Source: Thalassolituus sp006212115 (GTDB lineage Bacteria; Pseudomonadota; Gammaproteobacteria; Pseudomonadales; Oceanobacteraceae). From it: 64,000 bases of DNA. The translations under genes were made by a program, and so were the position numbers. The first letter of the stretch is position 1. Every line of letters starts with the position of its first letter. This document shows, piece after piece, positions 25,986-34,685 of this stretch. The stretch lies in the NCBI RefSeq assembly GCF_040372045.1, contig NZ_BAABWH010000010.1; one strand, written 5' to 3'. The notes beneath the pieces were generated by a model, which made no database searches, was not told the DNA's origin, and was given only the letters and a program-made list of their open reading frames with translations.

Positions 25986-27569
25986 ATGATCAGTGAAAGC
26001 CTGGTCGATCTATCGCGGCTCCAGTTCGCGATAACGGCCTTCTACCACTTTCTGTTTGTACCCCTGACGCTGGGGTTGTCGTTCATACTGGCGATTATGG
26101 AATCGGCGTATGTACTCTCCGGAAAGCAAGTCTATAAGGATATGACGAAGTTCTGGGGTAAGTTGTTCGGTATCAATTTTGCGCTTGGCGTGACCACCGG
26201 TCTGACGATGGAGTTTCAGTTCGGAACCAACTGGGCGTACTACTCACATTATGTCGGCGATATTTTTGGAGCTCCCTTAGCCATTGAGGGGTTGATGGCG
26301 TTCTTTCTTGAGTCGACCATGATCGGTTTGTTCTTCTTCGGTTGGGATCGCCTCAGCAAAGTGCAGCATCTTGTTGTTACCTGGCTGGTGGCCATTGGTT
26401 CGAATATGTCCGCTCTGTGGATTCTTATTGCCAACGGTTGGATGCAGAACCCGGTTGGCGCTGAATTCAATTTCGACACCATGCGTATGGAAATGATGAG
26501 TTTCACCGAGGTGATTTTTAATCCGGTTGCTCAGGTTAAATTTGTACACACGGTATCGGCGGGTTATGTCACCGGAGCCATGTTTGTGTTGGCGATTTCG
26601 GCCTACTACATGTTGAAGAAGCGTGATTTGCCGTTTGCGCGCCGATCTTTCGCTATCGCGTCAAGCTTTGGCCTTGCCTCGATTCTCTCGGTCATTATTC
26701 TCGGTGACGAATCAGGATACGAAATCGGTGATGTTCAGAAGGTGAAACTGGCGGCCATCGAAGCTGAGTGGGAAACACACGAAGCGCCGGCTGCGTTCAC
26801 GCTGTTTGGTATCCCTGATCAGGAAAACATGGAAACCGATTACGCGATCAAGATTCCGTATGCATTAGGACTGATTGCTACGCGCTCTGTAACGGAGGAA
26901 GTCACCGGTCTGAAAGACTTAATGGCCGAACATGAAGTCAGAATTCGCAATGGTATGGTGGCCTATGATCTCCTGACGCAAATTAAGGCCGGAGATCGCT
27001 CAGATGAGACCATGGCGGACTTTAAGTCGCGCGTGGATGATCTTGGTTACGGCCTGCTATTGAAAAAGTATGTCGAGAATCCTGCTGAGGCCACCGAGGC
27101 GGATATTCGGAAAGCCGTGGATAACTCGATACCGGCCGTTGCGCCCATGTTCTTCACCTTCCGTATTATGGTTGGTCTCGGCTTCCTGATGCTGATACTG
27201 ATTGGCTTATCTTTTTATTACAGTGCTAAAGGCACAGCAGAAAACCAGCGCTGGTTGCTTTATGCATTACTTTTCTCTTTGCCTGCCCCCTGGATTGCCT
27301 GTGAGATGGGGTGGTTCGTGGCGGAGTTTGGCCGCCAGCCATGGTCTATTGGTGAGATTCTGCCTACGCACCTGTCTGCTTCAACGCGGTCGGTGACCGA
27401 TATTCTGCTGAGCCTCGCTGGGTTTATCGCCTTCTATACCATTCTGCTGATTGTAGAGATGTACCTGATGATCCGTTTTGCCCGCCTTGGGCCGTCCTCC
27501 CTGCATACTGGACGCTATCACTGGGAACAAAGCACTCACACACCTACCACCGCATCAGCACAGGCTTAA
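25986..27569 (+). CDS. cydA: Cytochrome bd-type quinol oxidase subunit I
   Basis: 527 residues from the ATG at 25986, behind AGGAG. Membrane protein that binds the three haems and oxidises quinol. The haem ligand His is at residue 21 (TAFYHF); further landmarks are FFGWDRLS, VKFVHTVSAGYV (haem b558 His), the Q-loop, FRIMVGLGFLM (axial Met) and GWFVAEFGRQPW, the last being a diagnostic motif. High-affinity terminal oxidase for low oxygen. With cydB and cydX it forms an operon; the CydDC exporter is not in the window. Confidence 0.96.
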   Translation: MISESLVDLSRLQFAITAFYHFLFVPLTLGLSFILAIMESAYVLSGKQVYKDMTKFWGKLFGINFALGVTTGLTMEFQFGTNWAYYSHYVGDIFGAPLAIEGLMAFFLESTMIGLFFFGWDRLSKVQHLVVTWLVAIGSNMSALWILIANGWMQNPVGAEFNFDTMRMEMMSFTEVIFNPVAQVKFVHTVSAGYVTGAMFVLAISAYYMLKKRDLPFARRSFAIASSFGLASILSVIILGDESGYEIGDVQKVKLAAIEAEWETHEAPAAFTLFGIPDQENMETDYAIKIPYALGLIATRSVTEEVTGLKDLMAEHEVRIRNGMVAYDLLTQIKAGDRSDETMADFKSRVDDLGYGLLLKKYVENPAEATEADIRKAVDNSIPAVAPMFFTFRIMVGLGFLMLILIGLSFYYSAKGTAENQRWLLYALLFSLPAPWIACEMGWFVAEFGRQPWSIGEILPTHLSASTRSVTDILLSLAGFIAFYTILLIVEMYLMIRFARLGPSSLHTGRYHWEQSTHTPTTASAQA

Positions 27570-27579
27570 GGAGGCGAAT

Positions 27580-28713
27580 ATGGATTACGAACTACTTAAA
27601 ATTATTTGGTGGGTACTGATTGGCGTATTGCTCATCGGCTTTGCTGTGACAGACGGCTTTGATATGGGAGTGGGCGCACTCTTGCGGGTGATTGGTAAAA
27701 CCGACACCGAACGTCGGGTCATGATGAACACCATTGGCCCACACTGGGACGGCAACCAGGTTTGGTTTATCACAGCGGGCGGTGCCATCTTCGCGGCCTG
27801 GCCGGTCGTGTACGCCGTCGCCTTCTCGGGATTTTACTGGGCACTATTACTCGTGTTGTTTGCGATGTTCTTCCGCCCAGTTGGGTTTGAATACCGCTCT
27901 AAAATTCAGGACACGCGCTGGCGCAGTGCCTGGGACTGGTGTCTGACAATTGGCGGCGCGGTACCCGCTCTGGTGTTTGGCGTGGCATTTGGCAATTTAT
28001 TGCTTGGCGTTCCTTTTGGGTTGGATGAGTTTATGCGTTCTACTTACACGGGTTCGTTCTGGGCATTGCTTAATCCATTTGGGTTACTGTGTGGGCTTGT
28101 CAGCCTGTTGATGTTGGCGATGCATGGCGGCACGTATTTGCAGATGCGCACTGCGGGTGATCTGCATGAGCGTGCACGCCGGATATCGCTTTTACTGGCG
28201 GTAGTGGTTGCTGTGTTGTTCGCTGCGGGTGGCGTCTGGGTCAGCATGATGGATGGATACGTTATTCAGACCTCGGCGGACCTCGCTGGAGTGGTCACAC
28301 CGCTGGATAAAACGGTGGTGTTGAAAGAAGCAGGCTGGCTCGATAATTACGGCAACTATCCGTGGATGCTGATTGCACCTGTGCTCGGCTTCGCGGGTTT
28401 GATCCTGACCATACTGACGAGCATGGCCAATAAGGGTTCGCTGGCATTTATCAGCAGCTCGCTTGCCGTCACCGGTATTATCCTGACTGCAGGATTCAGC
28501 TTATTTCCATTTCTGATGCCTTCGAGTAGCACACCGGATCACTCCCTCACTATGTGGGACGTCACCTCCAGTCAGATGACGCTGAATATCATGTTCTGGG
28601 TGGCGATGGTCTTTGTGCCGATCGTGTTGAGTTACACCATTTGGGGTTACTACAAAATGTGGGGCCGCCTGACGACCGACTTTATTGAAGAAAATCAGTA
28701 TTCAACCTACTGA
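27580..28713 (+). CDS. cydB: Cytochrome bd-type quinol oxidase subunit II
   Basis: 377 residues (E. coli 379) from the ATG at 27580, preceded by AGGAGG. Eight hydrophobic segments; contains FAVTDGFDMGVGALL, HWDGNQVWFITAGGAIFAAWP and PFLMPSSSTPDHSLTMWDVTSS. Supports assembly and proton path of the oxidase. Ten bases after cydA, twelve before cydX. Confidence 0.96.
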   Translation: MDYELLKIIWWVLIGVLLIGFAVTDGFDMGVGALLRVIGKTDTERRVMMNTIGPHWDGNQVWFITAGGAIFAAWPVVYAVAFSGFYWALLLVLFAMFFRPVGFEYRSKIQDTRWRSAWDWCLTIGGAVPALVFGVAFGNLLLGVPFGLDEFMRSTYTGSFWALLNPFGLLCGLVSLLMLAMHGGTYLQMRTAGDLHERARRISLLLAVVVAVLFAAGGVWVSMMDGYVIQTSADLAGVVTPLDKTVVLKEAGWLDNYGNYPWMLIAPVLGFAGLILTILTSMANKGSLAFISSSLAVTGIILTAGFSLFPFLMPSSSTPDHSLTMWDVTSSQMTLNIMFWVAMVFVPIVLSYTIWGYYKMWGRLTTDFIEENQYSTY

Positions 28714-28725
28714 AGGAGAGTTGAT

Positions 28726-28848
28726 ATGTGGTACTTCGCCTGGATCTTAGGTGTTCTTCTGGCCTGTTCTTTCGGGGTGATTAACGCCCTTTGGTTGGAA
28801 ATGAACGAAGACCTGGATCGTGTGCCAGACCTGGACGACGTTCAGTGA
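28726..28848 (+). CDS. cydX: Cytochrome bd oxidase small subunit CydX
   Basis: 40 residues: MWYFAWILGVLLACSFG then a loop of acidic residues (LEMNEDLDRVPDLDDVQ). The MWYFxWxLG start is the CydX/CbdX family mark. One membrane helix, needed for stability and activity of the oxidase. Strong ribosome site AAGGAGAG. The acidic C-terminus is longer than in E. coli CydX (37 residues). Confidence 0.95.
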   Translation: MWYFAWILGVLLACSFGVINALWLEMNEDLDRVPDLDDVQ

Positions 28849-28854
28849 TGGTTG

Positions 28855-28877
28855 CAGAGCTCCCGCTGGGAGCTCTG
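28855..28877 (+). terminator. Hairpin behind cydABX
   Basis: A perfect 10-bp stem CAGAGCTCCC / GGGAGCTCTG with a 3-base loop, six bases after the cydX stop. There is no T run, so it may protect the 3' end or act as a weak terminator. Confidence 0.5.
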
Positions 28878-28929
28878 ATACTTAACTCCCTCCGGAATGG
28901 TTGTGCTTCCAAATCTTTTTTTAAAAAAG

Positions 28930-28961
28930 TGACATCCAGACTCTGAACTGCTCCGTATAGG
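28930..28961 (+). promoter_or_regulatory. Possible ECF-type promoter of the DUF4331 gene
   Basis: TGACATCC (28930-28937) and CGTATA (28954-28959) lie 16 bases apart. A CATCC / CGTAT-like pair resembles promoters of some SigK-related ECF factors, and such a sigma gene sits at 33214. The fit is judged by eye only; the same spacing was not found before the sigma gene itself. Confidence 0.3.
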
Positions 28962-29002
28962 TCAAAGCACACTTTGTGTATAACCTGAAACCGGGAGCAG
29001 TT

Positions 29003-30544
29003 ATGAAAACGCACGTTACCCTTTTGCTCGGCGCCATGACGGCACTGACGGCCATGAACGCAGTTGCCTCCAGCCACCGCGAAGCACCAAACGTTACACG
29101 CTTACCCGCTGTAGACTCGACCGACTTTTACGCTTTTCGCAGCTACGAAGCGGGCCGTGAAAACTACATCACGTTAGTTGCTAACTACATTCCTCTGCAG
29201 GATGGTTATGGTGGTCCAAACTATTTTGCCATGGACCCGAATGCACTCTACGAAATCCATATCGACAACAACGGTGACGCGGTAGAAGACATCACGTTCC
29301 AATTCCGTTTTGAGCAAAAGCTGGGCGCAATGGGAGCAGGCGTTGCACTGCCAATTGGTGAGGGTGAAAACCAGAAGAACGTGGCCATCCCACTGAAAAA
29401 TTTTGGTAACGTCGACAACGACGACAATGCGAATTTCTACGAAACCTATTCCATCACCAAAGTGACTGGTGACCGCCGCACCGGTATGGCCATGGCCGTG
29501 ACCGGCGATAATGGTGAAACCTTTGCCAAGCCGCTGGATAACATCGGTGAAAAGTCATTTGCCGACTATGAAGCGTACGCTGGTGGGTTTGTGCATAACG
29601 TGACTATCCCTGACTGTGGTACGGGTAAGGTCTTCGTTGGTCAGCGCAAAGACCCCTTCGTTGTGAATCTGGGCAAGACCTTTGACCTTGTGAACTACAC
29701 GCCTTTGGACGCCGATGGCAGTGCACAAGATGATGCCAATGACGATTTAGCAGACAAAAACGTCACTGCGATCGCATTAGAAGTACCAATCAGTTGTGTC
29801 GTCGCCAATTCGGAAAGCCCGGTGATTGGCGCATGGACCAGTGCTAGCCAGCCTCAGGCCCGTATACTCAACCCTGAAGCCACGTTTGCTAAGCCAGAAG
29901 TAAACGGCGGTGCCTGGACTCAGGTCTCCCGTCTGGGTATGCCGCTCGTGAATGAAGTGGTGATTGGCCTCAGTGATAAAGACACATTTAACGCTTCTGA
30001 ACCAAAAGACGACGGCCAGTTTGCGGACTACGTAACGCATCCAACACTGCCAGCGTTGCTGGATATTCTGTTCCGCGATGCCGTGGGCGCATCCGACAAT
30101 ATTGCTCCTTCGAATATTCCTCGTACCGATCTGGTCACCGCCTTCCTGACCGGTTTCCCGGGTGTGAATCAGGTACCAACTGGTACAAACGAGAATCTGG
30201 TGGCATCTGAAATGGCCCGTCTGAATACCGCTATCGCTGCTACAGCTGCCGCTGATCAGAACGCCTTTGGTGTGGTCGCGGGTGATCTGGCAGGCTTCCC
30301 GAATGGTCGCCGCCCTGGTGATGACGTGGTCGATATCGCGCTGCGCGTTGTGATGGGAGCTCTGTGTCACCCTGTCGATCTGGATGGGGATGGAACAGCG
30401 AGTGACGACCTCGGTATTTGTGAGCCATCCGATGCACCGACAGGCGACCAGCCTTTCTCTGACCTTGCACCGATCGACGCCAGCTATGTGGACGACGCGT
30501 TCCCATACCTGAAAGCGCCGTTAGCCGGTTCCCTGAACCCATAA
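29003..30544 (+). CDS. DUF4331 secreted protein
   Basis: 513 residues. Signal peptide of about 23 residues (ending AVASSHREAPN; SSHREAP is the typical mature start of DUF4331). The body has beta-rich blocks, a Cys pair region, an acidic stretch (DLDGDGTASDDLG) that looks like a calcium- or metal-binding loop, and FDLVNYTPLDADGSAQDD. Function in the family is not established. It heads a four-gene run with a lipoprotein, a TPR protein and a HupE/UreJ-like protein, with an ECF sigma/anti-sigma pair behind. Metal or nutrient handling is a guess. The ATG at 29003 is taken because of the signal peptide; an in-frame ATG lies 9 codons upstream. Confidence 0.85.
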   Translation: MKTHVTLLLGAMTALTAMNAVASSHREAPNVTRLPAVDSTDFYAFRSYEAGRENYITLVANYIPLQDGYGGPNYFAMDPNALYEIHIDNNGDAVEDITFQFRFEQKLGAMGAGVALPIGEGENQKNVAIPLKNFGNVDNDDNANFYETYSITKVTGDRRTGMAMAVTGDNGETFAKPLDNIGEKSFADYEAYAGGFVHNVTIPDCGTGKVFVGQRKDPFVVNLGKTFDLVNYTPLDADGSAQDDANDDLADKNVTAIALEVPISCVVANSESPVIGAWTSASQPQARILNPEATFAKPEVNGGAWTQVSRLGMPLVNEVVIGLSDKDTFNASEPKDDGQFADYVTHPTLPALLDILFRDAVGASDNIAPSNIPRTDLVTAFLTGFPGVNQVPTGTNENLVASEMARLNTAIAATAAADQNAFGVVAGDLAGFPNGRRPGDDVVDIALRVVMGALCHPVDLDGDGTASDDLGICEPSDAPTGDQPFSDLAPIDASYVDDAFPYLKAPLAGSLNP

Positions 30545-30561
30545 TCACGGAGAGTACAGCT

Positions 30562-30783
30562 ATGAATATCAGAAATACACTGAGCGTCATTGCAGCTGCC
30601 TCTCTGCTGGCTGCCTGCTCTGATGGTGGCAGCTCTTCCAATAGCGATCGGATACTACTGACGAAATTGGTCGACGATATTTTTATGGCGGATGAAAACT
30701 CCGAACCCGTAGAAATTCAGAACGTGGAGATCATCGACAACGCCGATGAAGACTCCTTTACCTATCTCACTGGGGGTGAGTAA
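30562..30783 (+). CDS. Small lipoprotein, unknown function
   Basis: 73 residues. Lipoprotein signal MNIRNTLSVIAAASLLAACS with lipobox LAAC, then a serine-rich linker and an acidic C-terminus (MADENSEPVEIQNVEIIDNADED). No known domain. GGAGAG precedes the ATG, 17 bases after the DUF4331 stop. Followed by a terminator, so it and DUF4331 may form a two-gene transcript. Confidence 0.75.
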   Translation: MNIRNTLSVIAAASLLAACSDGGSSSNSDRILLTKLVDDIFMADENSEPVEIQNVEIIDNADEDSFTYLTGGE

Positions 30784-30789
30784 CCACTC

Positions 30790-30816
30790 GGGGCTACTCC
30801 GGTAGCCCCTTTTTTT
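30790..30816 (+). terminator. Rho-independent terminator
   Basis: GGGGCTAC (30790-30797) pairs with GTAGCCCC (30802-30809) over a 4-base loop, followed by seven T residues. It separates DUF4331/lipoprotein from the TPR/HupE pair. Confidence 0.88.
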
Positions 30817-30937
30817 AAACTCAGTGCCCGTTTCGAATTAATGAATAAACGAATTTAAAAAATAGACTGGCGACAGACTATCAAGCGGCTAACAGCCGAA
30901 CAAAAGACAAATAACAGACAATGAACAGGACAACTTA

Positions 30938-31996
30938 ATGAAACTATTTTTTGTACATCAGAGAGTCACCGCAGCATTACTTATTGCGTTGCCAGTCCTT
31001 GTTTCGTCTGTGACTGCGTCGGCCGAAACAACGTGGTCGGAGCCAGCGGATGATATTGTCGTAGCACAATGGAGTCCGGAAGAATTAAAGCCGCTGCCAC
31101 AAACCGATGAGCAGCGAATGAATGAAATTAAAAAGCATTTTCAACGTGCGGATTTACCCGGGGAATCCTGGCGTTATGATCGAATTTTCGTTCTTGCAGA
31201 AGGACTGGAGGATCAAGACAGCGATCTGATCCTTTACTACCAAGCGCGTTTACTTCAGCACCAACATAAATTTAACGAAGCTGCTCAGCTCCTGAGTACT
31301 ATTTCTTCTGCATCGCCTGTATTTGTCAGTGCACGCCTGATGATGGCGCAGGTTTACACTGAGTTGGGTCACTTTAAATCTGCGCGAGAGGCCTGCACTA
31401 GTATCATACTGCAGCAAGCAGATTTGGCCGCAGTATGTGGCGTTGCATCGACATCCTCTATTGGTGAGTCAGAGCAGGCATTACTCTCTTCACTACTGGA
31501 CCGATATGCCCGCAGCGATGATGAAGTAAACCAAAGCATGGCCGCTTGGACCCTGTACCAAAAGGGCCTCGGTTATTTAAATACGGCAGACTACGATTCC
31601 GTTGAGCAGGCGTATTCCCGATGGGGCGACGCTGCCAGCCTCCGCGTGGCGGATCTGGTATTGCTGTCGGAAGCTCAGCTTCGTAACCAGCACCCACAGA
31701 AGGCGATGACCTTGTTGGAATCTTATGGGCAACAGCATTACCCGGACGATGCCATTATTGTTCAGTTGGCGCGTGCAGAAAAGCAGCTTAATCGCAGCGA
31801 TCGAGTATGGCGCGACTTTGCGAAAGAGCGCATCAGTCAGCGAGTGCAACGTCAGGATGAAAGTTACGCCGAACTGATTGCGCTGTACTTTTCGACTGTA
31901 GGAGATAACGCTGAGCCTCGTAATCTGAGCTGGTTGTCTCAAGTACATAATGCGCAGAATAGCCCGATGGTGGTTGCACCGGGAGGGATGCTGTAA
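30938..31996 (+). CDS. TPR-containing exported protein
   Basis: 352 residues. Signal peptide residues 1-30 ending TASAE. Helical repeat pattern from about residue 75 (YYQARLLQHQHKFNEAAQLLS, ARLMMAQVYTELGHFKSAREAC, LLSEAQLRNQHPQKAMTLLES). Likely periplasmic scaffold or adaptor. Overlaps the next gene by one base (TAATG), so it is coupled to the HupE-like protein. The leader before it is unusually A-rich with repeated ACAGAC/AACAGGAC words. Confidence 0.75.
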   Translation: MKLFFVHQRVTAALLIALPVLVSSVTASAETTWSEPADDIVVAQWSPEELKPLPQTDEQRMNEIKKHFQRADLPGESWRYDRIFVLAEGLEDQDSDLILYYQARLLQHQHKFNEAAQLLSTISSASPVFVSARLMMAQVYTELGHFKSAREACTSIILQQADLAAVCGVASTSSIGESEQALLSSLLDRYARSDDEVNQSMAAWTLYQKGLGYLNTADYDSVEQAYSRWGDAASLRVADLVLLSEAQLRNQHPQKAMTLLESYGQQHYPDDAIIVQLARAEKQLNRSDRVWRDFAKERISQRVQRQDESYAELIALYFSTVGDNAEPRNLSWLSQVHNAQNSPMVVAPGGML

Positions 31997-33096
31997 TGCG
32001 TATTCTTCTGCTTATATTGTTACTGTTTCCTGCTATCTCCTCTGCTCACCAGAGCAGCACTGCATTACTTACCCTCAAAGAAGCGGATGAGGGCCTGCGC
32101 GGCTCGCTGCAATGGCAGCTGATCGATCTGGAACAGAGTCTTGGGCTGGATCGCAATCGAAATGGTGAACTTCTTTGGGGAGAGGTGAAAGCCATGACCC
32201 CGGAAATACAGGCGCTGCTGGCACGGCACCTTGTTGTTCGACAGGGCGGAGGGTTATGTGAACCGAGATTTAAAGCGCCACTGCGTTTTAACAATGCCCG
32301 CGGCGCTATGGCGTCTGCCATTATTCCCGTTACTTTTTTATGCGAGCGTGATGGCGATATCACCCTGACTTATAGTGGCATGTTTTCGCTTTTGCCAGAG
32401 CATCGCCTGCTGTGGAACATTAGCCTGACAGAACAGGATCATCAGGGCGTACTCGACGAGCCAGGTCGTATTGCGGTCAGTGCGGACTTATCTCAATCAG
32501 CTGCCAGTCAGGCAACGTTTGTCGAGTTCTTTAAGCAAGGTCTGATTCATATTTTCCTCGGCCCGGATCATGTAGCTTTCTTACTGACGTTACTGTTGGT
32601 GTCTGTTCTGGTTACGCGTGATCAGCGTTGGGTTCCGGCTGCCACCGTGTCTGGTTGTGTTAAGGCTGCACTGGTCTATGTCACCACCTTTACGGTAGCG
32701 CACTCTCTGACCTTGAGTGCCAGTGCTCTGGGCTGGCTGGCGTTACCGATTTATGCCGTTGAATTGGTGATCGCGGGGTCGGTTGTCATTGCAGCGCTGC
32801 ATAACATACGTCCTTATCTGCCTAGTAGTGTGATGATGGTCTTCCTGTTCGGGCTGATTCACGGGTTTGGTTTTGCCAGTGTGTTGTCAGAGCTGACAGC
32901 TGGTGAGGGGAGTATTCTTTGGGCGCTATTCGGTTTTAACCTTGGCGTGGAAGCCGGTCAGATAGCCATTACGCTTGTGGTTATGCCGCTCTTCATTGCT
33001 CTGCGACAGTTCCGTTGGTACGCGCAAGTATTTGTGCGCTATCTGTCGGTCGCTATCGCTGCTTTGGGAAGTTATTGGGTCCTGAGTCGGATCTAA
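31996..33096 (+). CDS. HupE/UreJ-family membrane protein
   Basis: 366 residues. Signal-like N-terminus, then an extracytoplasmic domain of about 160 residues, then six to seven membrane segments. Motifs: GLIHIFLGPDHVAFLLTLLL, FTVAHSLTLS, FLFGLIHGFGFASVLSEL and GFNLGVEAGQIAI, with His and Asp residues in the membrane as in HupE/UreJ nickel or cobalt permeases. The long N-terminal domain fits the HupE/UreJ_2 type, whose substrate is not defined. Coupled to the TPR gene. Confidence 0.85.
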   Translation: MRILLLILLLFPAISSAHQSSTALLTLKEADEGLRGSLQWQLIDLEQSLGLDRNRNGELLWGEVKAMTPEIQALLARHLVVRQGGGLCEPRFKAPLRFNNARGAMASAIIPVTFLCERDGDITLTYSGMFSLLPEHRLLWNISLTEQDHQGVLDEPGRIAVSADLSQSAASQATFVEFFKQGLIHIFLGPDHVAFLLTLLLVSVLVTRDQRWVPAATVSGCVKAALVYVTTFTVAHSLTLSASALGWLALPIYAVELVIAGSVVIAALHNIRPYLPSSVMMVFLFGLIHGFGFASVLSELTAGEGSILWALFGFNLGVEAGQIAITLVVMPLFIALRQFRWYAQVFVRYLSVAIAALGSYWVLSRI

Positions 33097-33145
33097 GCGT
33101 CGAGCACTGCTGTGGCGAGTGCGAGTAAAGTCAGCAAAACCGGCT

Positions 33146-33161
33146 ACTCTGAAATCAGAGT
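33146..33161. repeat. Palindrome upstream of the sigma gene
   Basis: ACTCTGAAATCAGAGT is a perfect palindrome (7-bp arms, 2-base centre), about 55 bases before the sigma-factor start. A nearly identical one is at 34657. Possible operator; see findings. Confidence 0.6.
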
Positions 33162-33213
33162 CGCCGTTCGGGTGACAGGGCACCCATCGAACAGATAACA
33201 GGAGAGTGTGTCT

Positions 33214-33750
33214 ATGGACGCAGATCTACAGCTTCAGCTTATTCAGGCTACTGCGCGTGGGGAGCGACAGGCTTTCCAGGAGTTGTATGAAGGTACCAGT
33301 GGTAAGTTATTTGGTATCGCTATTCAGCTGATGCGCTCGCCTGAGCGCGCTGAAGAAGCCTTGCAGGAGGCGTTTGTAAAAATCTGGCACAACGCCAGTG
33401 AGTACCATCAGGGGCGGGGAACCGTTATGACTTGGATGAGCAGCATTGTTCGTTACCGCTGTATTGATTTGCTCAGGTCAATCCGCTCAAAGGAGGACCG
33501 ACAGGATTCTCTGGATGAAGAAGGCGCCCCGGTTTTACTGGCACCCGAGGTTGCTGAGAATCCTGATAACCAGGCTCTGGAGCGGTGCATGCAGACACTG
33601 GAGTCACATGACCTTCAGTATATCCATCTCGCCTACTATCGCGGGATGACGCACAGCGAGATTCAATCGCATACCGGCACACCACTGGGAACGGTGAAGA
33701 GTTGGATTCGTCGTGGTTTACAACGGTTAAAGAGGTGTCTTGAAGAATGA
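33214..33750 (+). CDS. ECF sigma factor, SigK/RpoE type
   Basis: 178 residues from ATG 33214 (a GTG at 33208 is closer to AGGAG but gives a poorer start). Sigma-2 region at about residues 20-90 (FGIAIQLMRSPERAEEALQEAFVKIW), sigma-4 at about 120-175 with a helix-turn-helix YYRGMTHSEIQSHTGTPLG and TVKSWIRRGLQRLKR. The linker includes DEEGAPVLLAPEVAENPDNQ. No regions 1 or 3. Overlaps the anti-sigma gene by 4 bases (ATGA), so the two are made together. Target genes are unknown; the DUF4331 operon just upstream is a natural candidate. Confidence 0.92.
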   Translation: MDADLQLQLIQATARGERQAFQELYEGTSGKLFGIAIQLMRSPERAEEALQEAFVKIWHNASEYHQGRGTVMTWMSSIVRYRCIDLLRSIRSKEDRQDSLDEEGAPVLLAPEVAENPDNQALERCMQTLESHDLQYIHLAYYRGMTHSEIQSHTGTPLGTVKSWIRRGLQRLKRCLEE

Positions 33751-34439
33751 ACTATCTAGAAGATGAACGCCTTGACGCTTTAGCCGCCGACTACGTGCTT
33801 GGCACTATGCACGGGCACGCCAGACGGCGTTTTCTGCGATTAATGCAGAGTTATCACAAGGTGCGAGAGCGTGTGTGGCAGTGGGAGCAGCTGCTCAGTC
33901 CTATGAACGCCCGGGTGGAAGATACAACGCCACCGTCACGGGTCTGGAACGAAATCAGTCGTCGTATCGGCACTGTCGATACATCTGTTCCGGCAGCTAA
34001 TGACGACGGTAATCATAGCATGAAAGCCTGGGCTGGTGGTTTTGCTACCGCTGCCGTTATGTTGTTGGCGGTATTCCTGATTCGCCCCGAACCGGCGGTC
34101 GAGGTAGCTCCTCTGATAGAGCAGGTCGCCGTCTTTACGCAGGATGATCAGCCACTATGGTTGGTTGAAGTAGCTGGCGATGAATTGACCTTACAGGCGA
34201 CTGATGCGGTTGATGTATCGGATACACACGACTACGAACTCTGGATAGTGCCCGCCGATGGGGGCGCACCGGTTTCACTGGGTTTGTTGCCGGAAGAGGG
34301 ACGCTTAACGCGGACACTTGCGATCAACACCATCGCAATGGACATTCAGGCGGTAGCCGTCAGTCGTGAGTTACCCGGTGGTTCTGTGACAGGGTCACCC
34401 GGAGAGGTACTGTACGTGACTGGTCTTACGATTCTGTAG
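33747..34439 (+). CDS. Anti-sigma factor, RskA-like
   Basis: 230 residues. The cytoplasmic N-terminus (LDALAADYVLGTMHGHARRRFLRLM) matches anti-sigma domains. One membrane helix at about 92-110 (AWAGGFATAAVMLLAVFLI). The outer part, ending SVTGSPGEVLYVTGLTIL, matches the RskA C-terminal domain (YELWIVPADGGAPVSLGLL). No zinc-binding His-x3-Cys-x2-Cys is present, so not a ZAS type. It should hold the sigma factor at the membrane until cleaved. Confidence 0.88.
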   Translation: MNYLEDERLDALAADYVLGTMHGHARRRFLRLMQSYHKVRERVWQWEQLLSPMNARVEDTTPPSRVWNEISRRIGTVDTSVPAANDDGNHSMKAWAGGFATAAVMLLAVFLIRPEPAVEVAPLIEQVAVFTQDDQPLWLVEVAGDELTLQATDAVDVSDTHDYELWIVPADGGAPVSLGLLPEEGRLTRTLAINTIAMDIQAVAVSRELPGGSVTGSPGEVLYVTGLTIL

Positions 34440-34492
34440 TCTTGAGACGAGATCTGTATGCATTTAAACGAATGCGTACGGAGCCACACGAG

Positions 34493-34519
34493 AAGCCGGC
34501 GTAATACGTCGGCTTTTTT
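34493..34519 (+). terminator. Terminator behind the anti-sigma gene
   Basis: AAGCCGGCG (34493-34501) pairs with CGTCGGCTT (34507-34515), one G-U pair, with five T residues following. Confidence 0.8.
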
Positions 34520-34656
34520 ATTGGAGGCTTCTTAATGACACGAGTGCTGAATGCTCACAGCCCGACAGCCTCTCAGCCCCAAGCGTATGGCCCAGAATGC
34601 CTTTTTTCTGAATTCAGATTGTTTATACTCTCAGGCGTAAAGAGGACTAAATCGCT

Positions 34657-34670
34657 ACTCTGAATCAGAG
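34657..34670. repeat. Palindrome before the unknown cassette
   Basis: ACTCTGAATCAGAG with the preceding GCT, nearly identical to the palindrome at 33146, differing by one base in the centre. It lies 16 bases before the first gene of the cassette, possibly over its ribosome site or as operator. Confidence 0.55.
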
Positions 34671-34685
34671 ACAAGGATGCCAACT

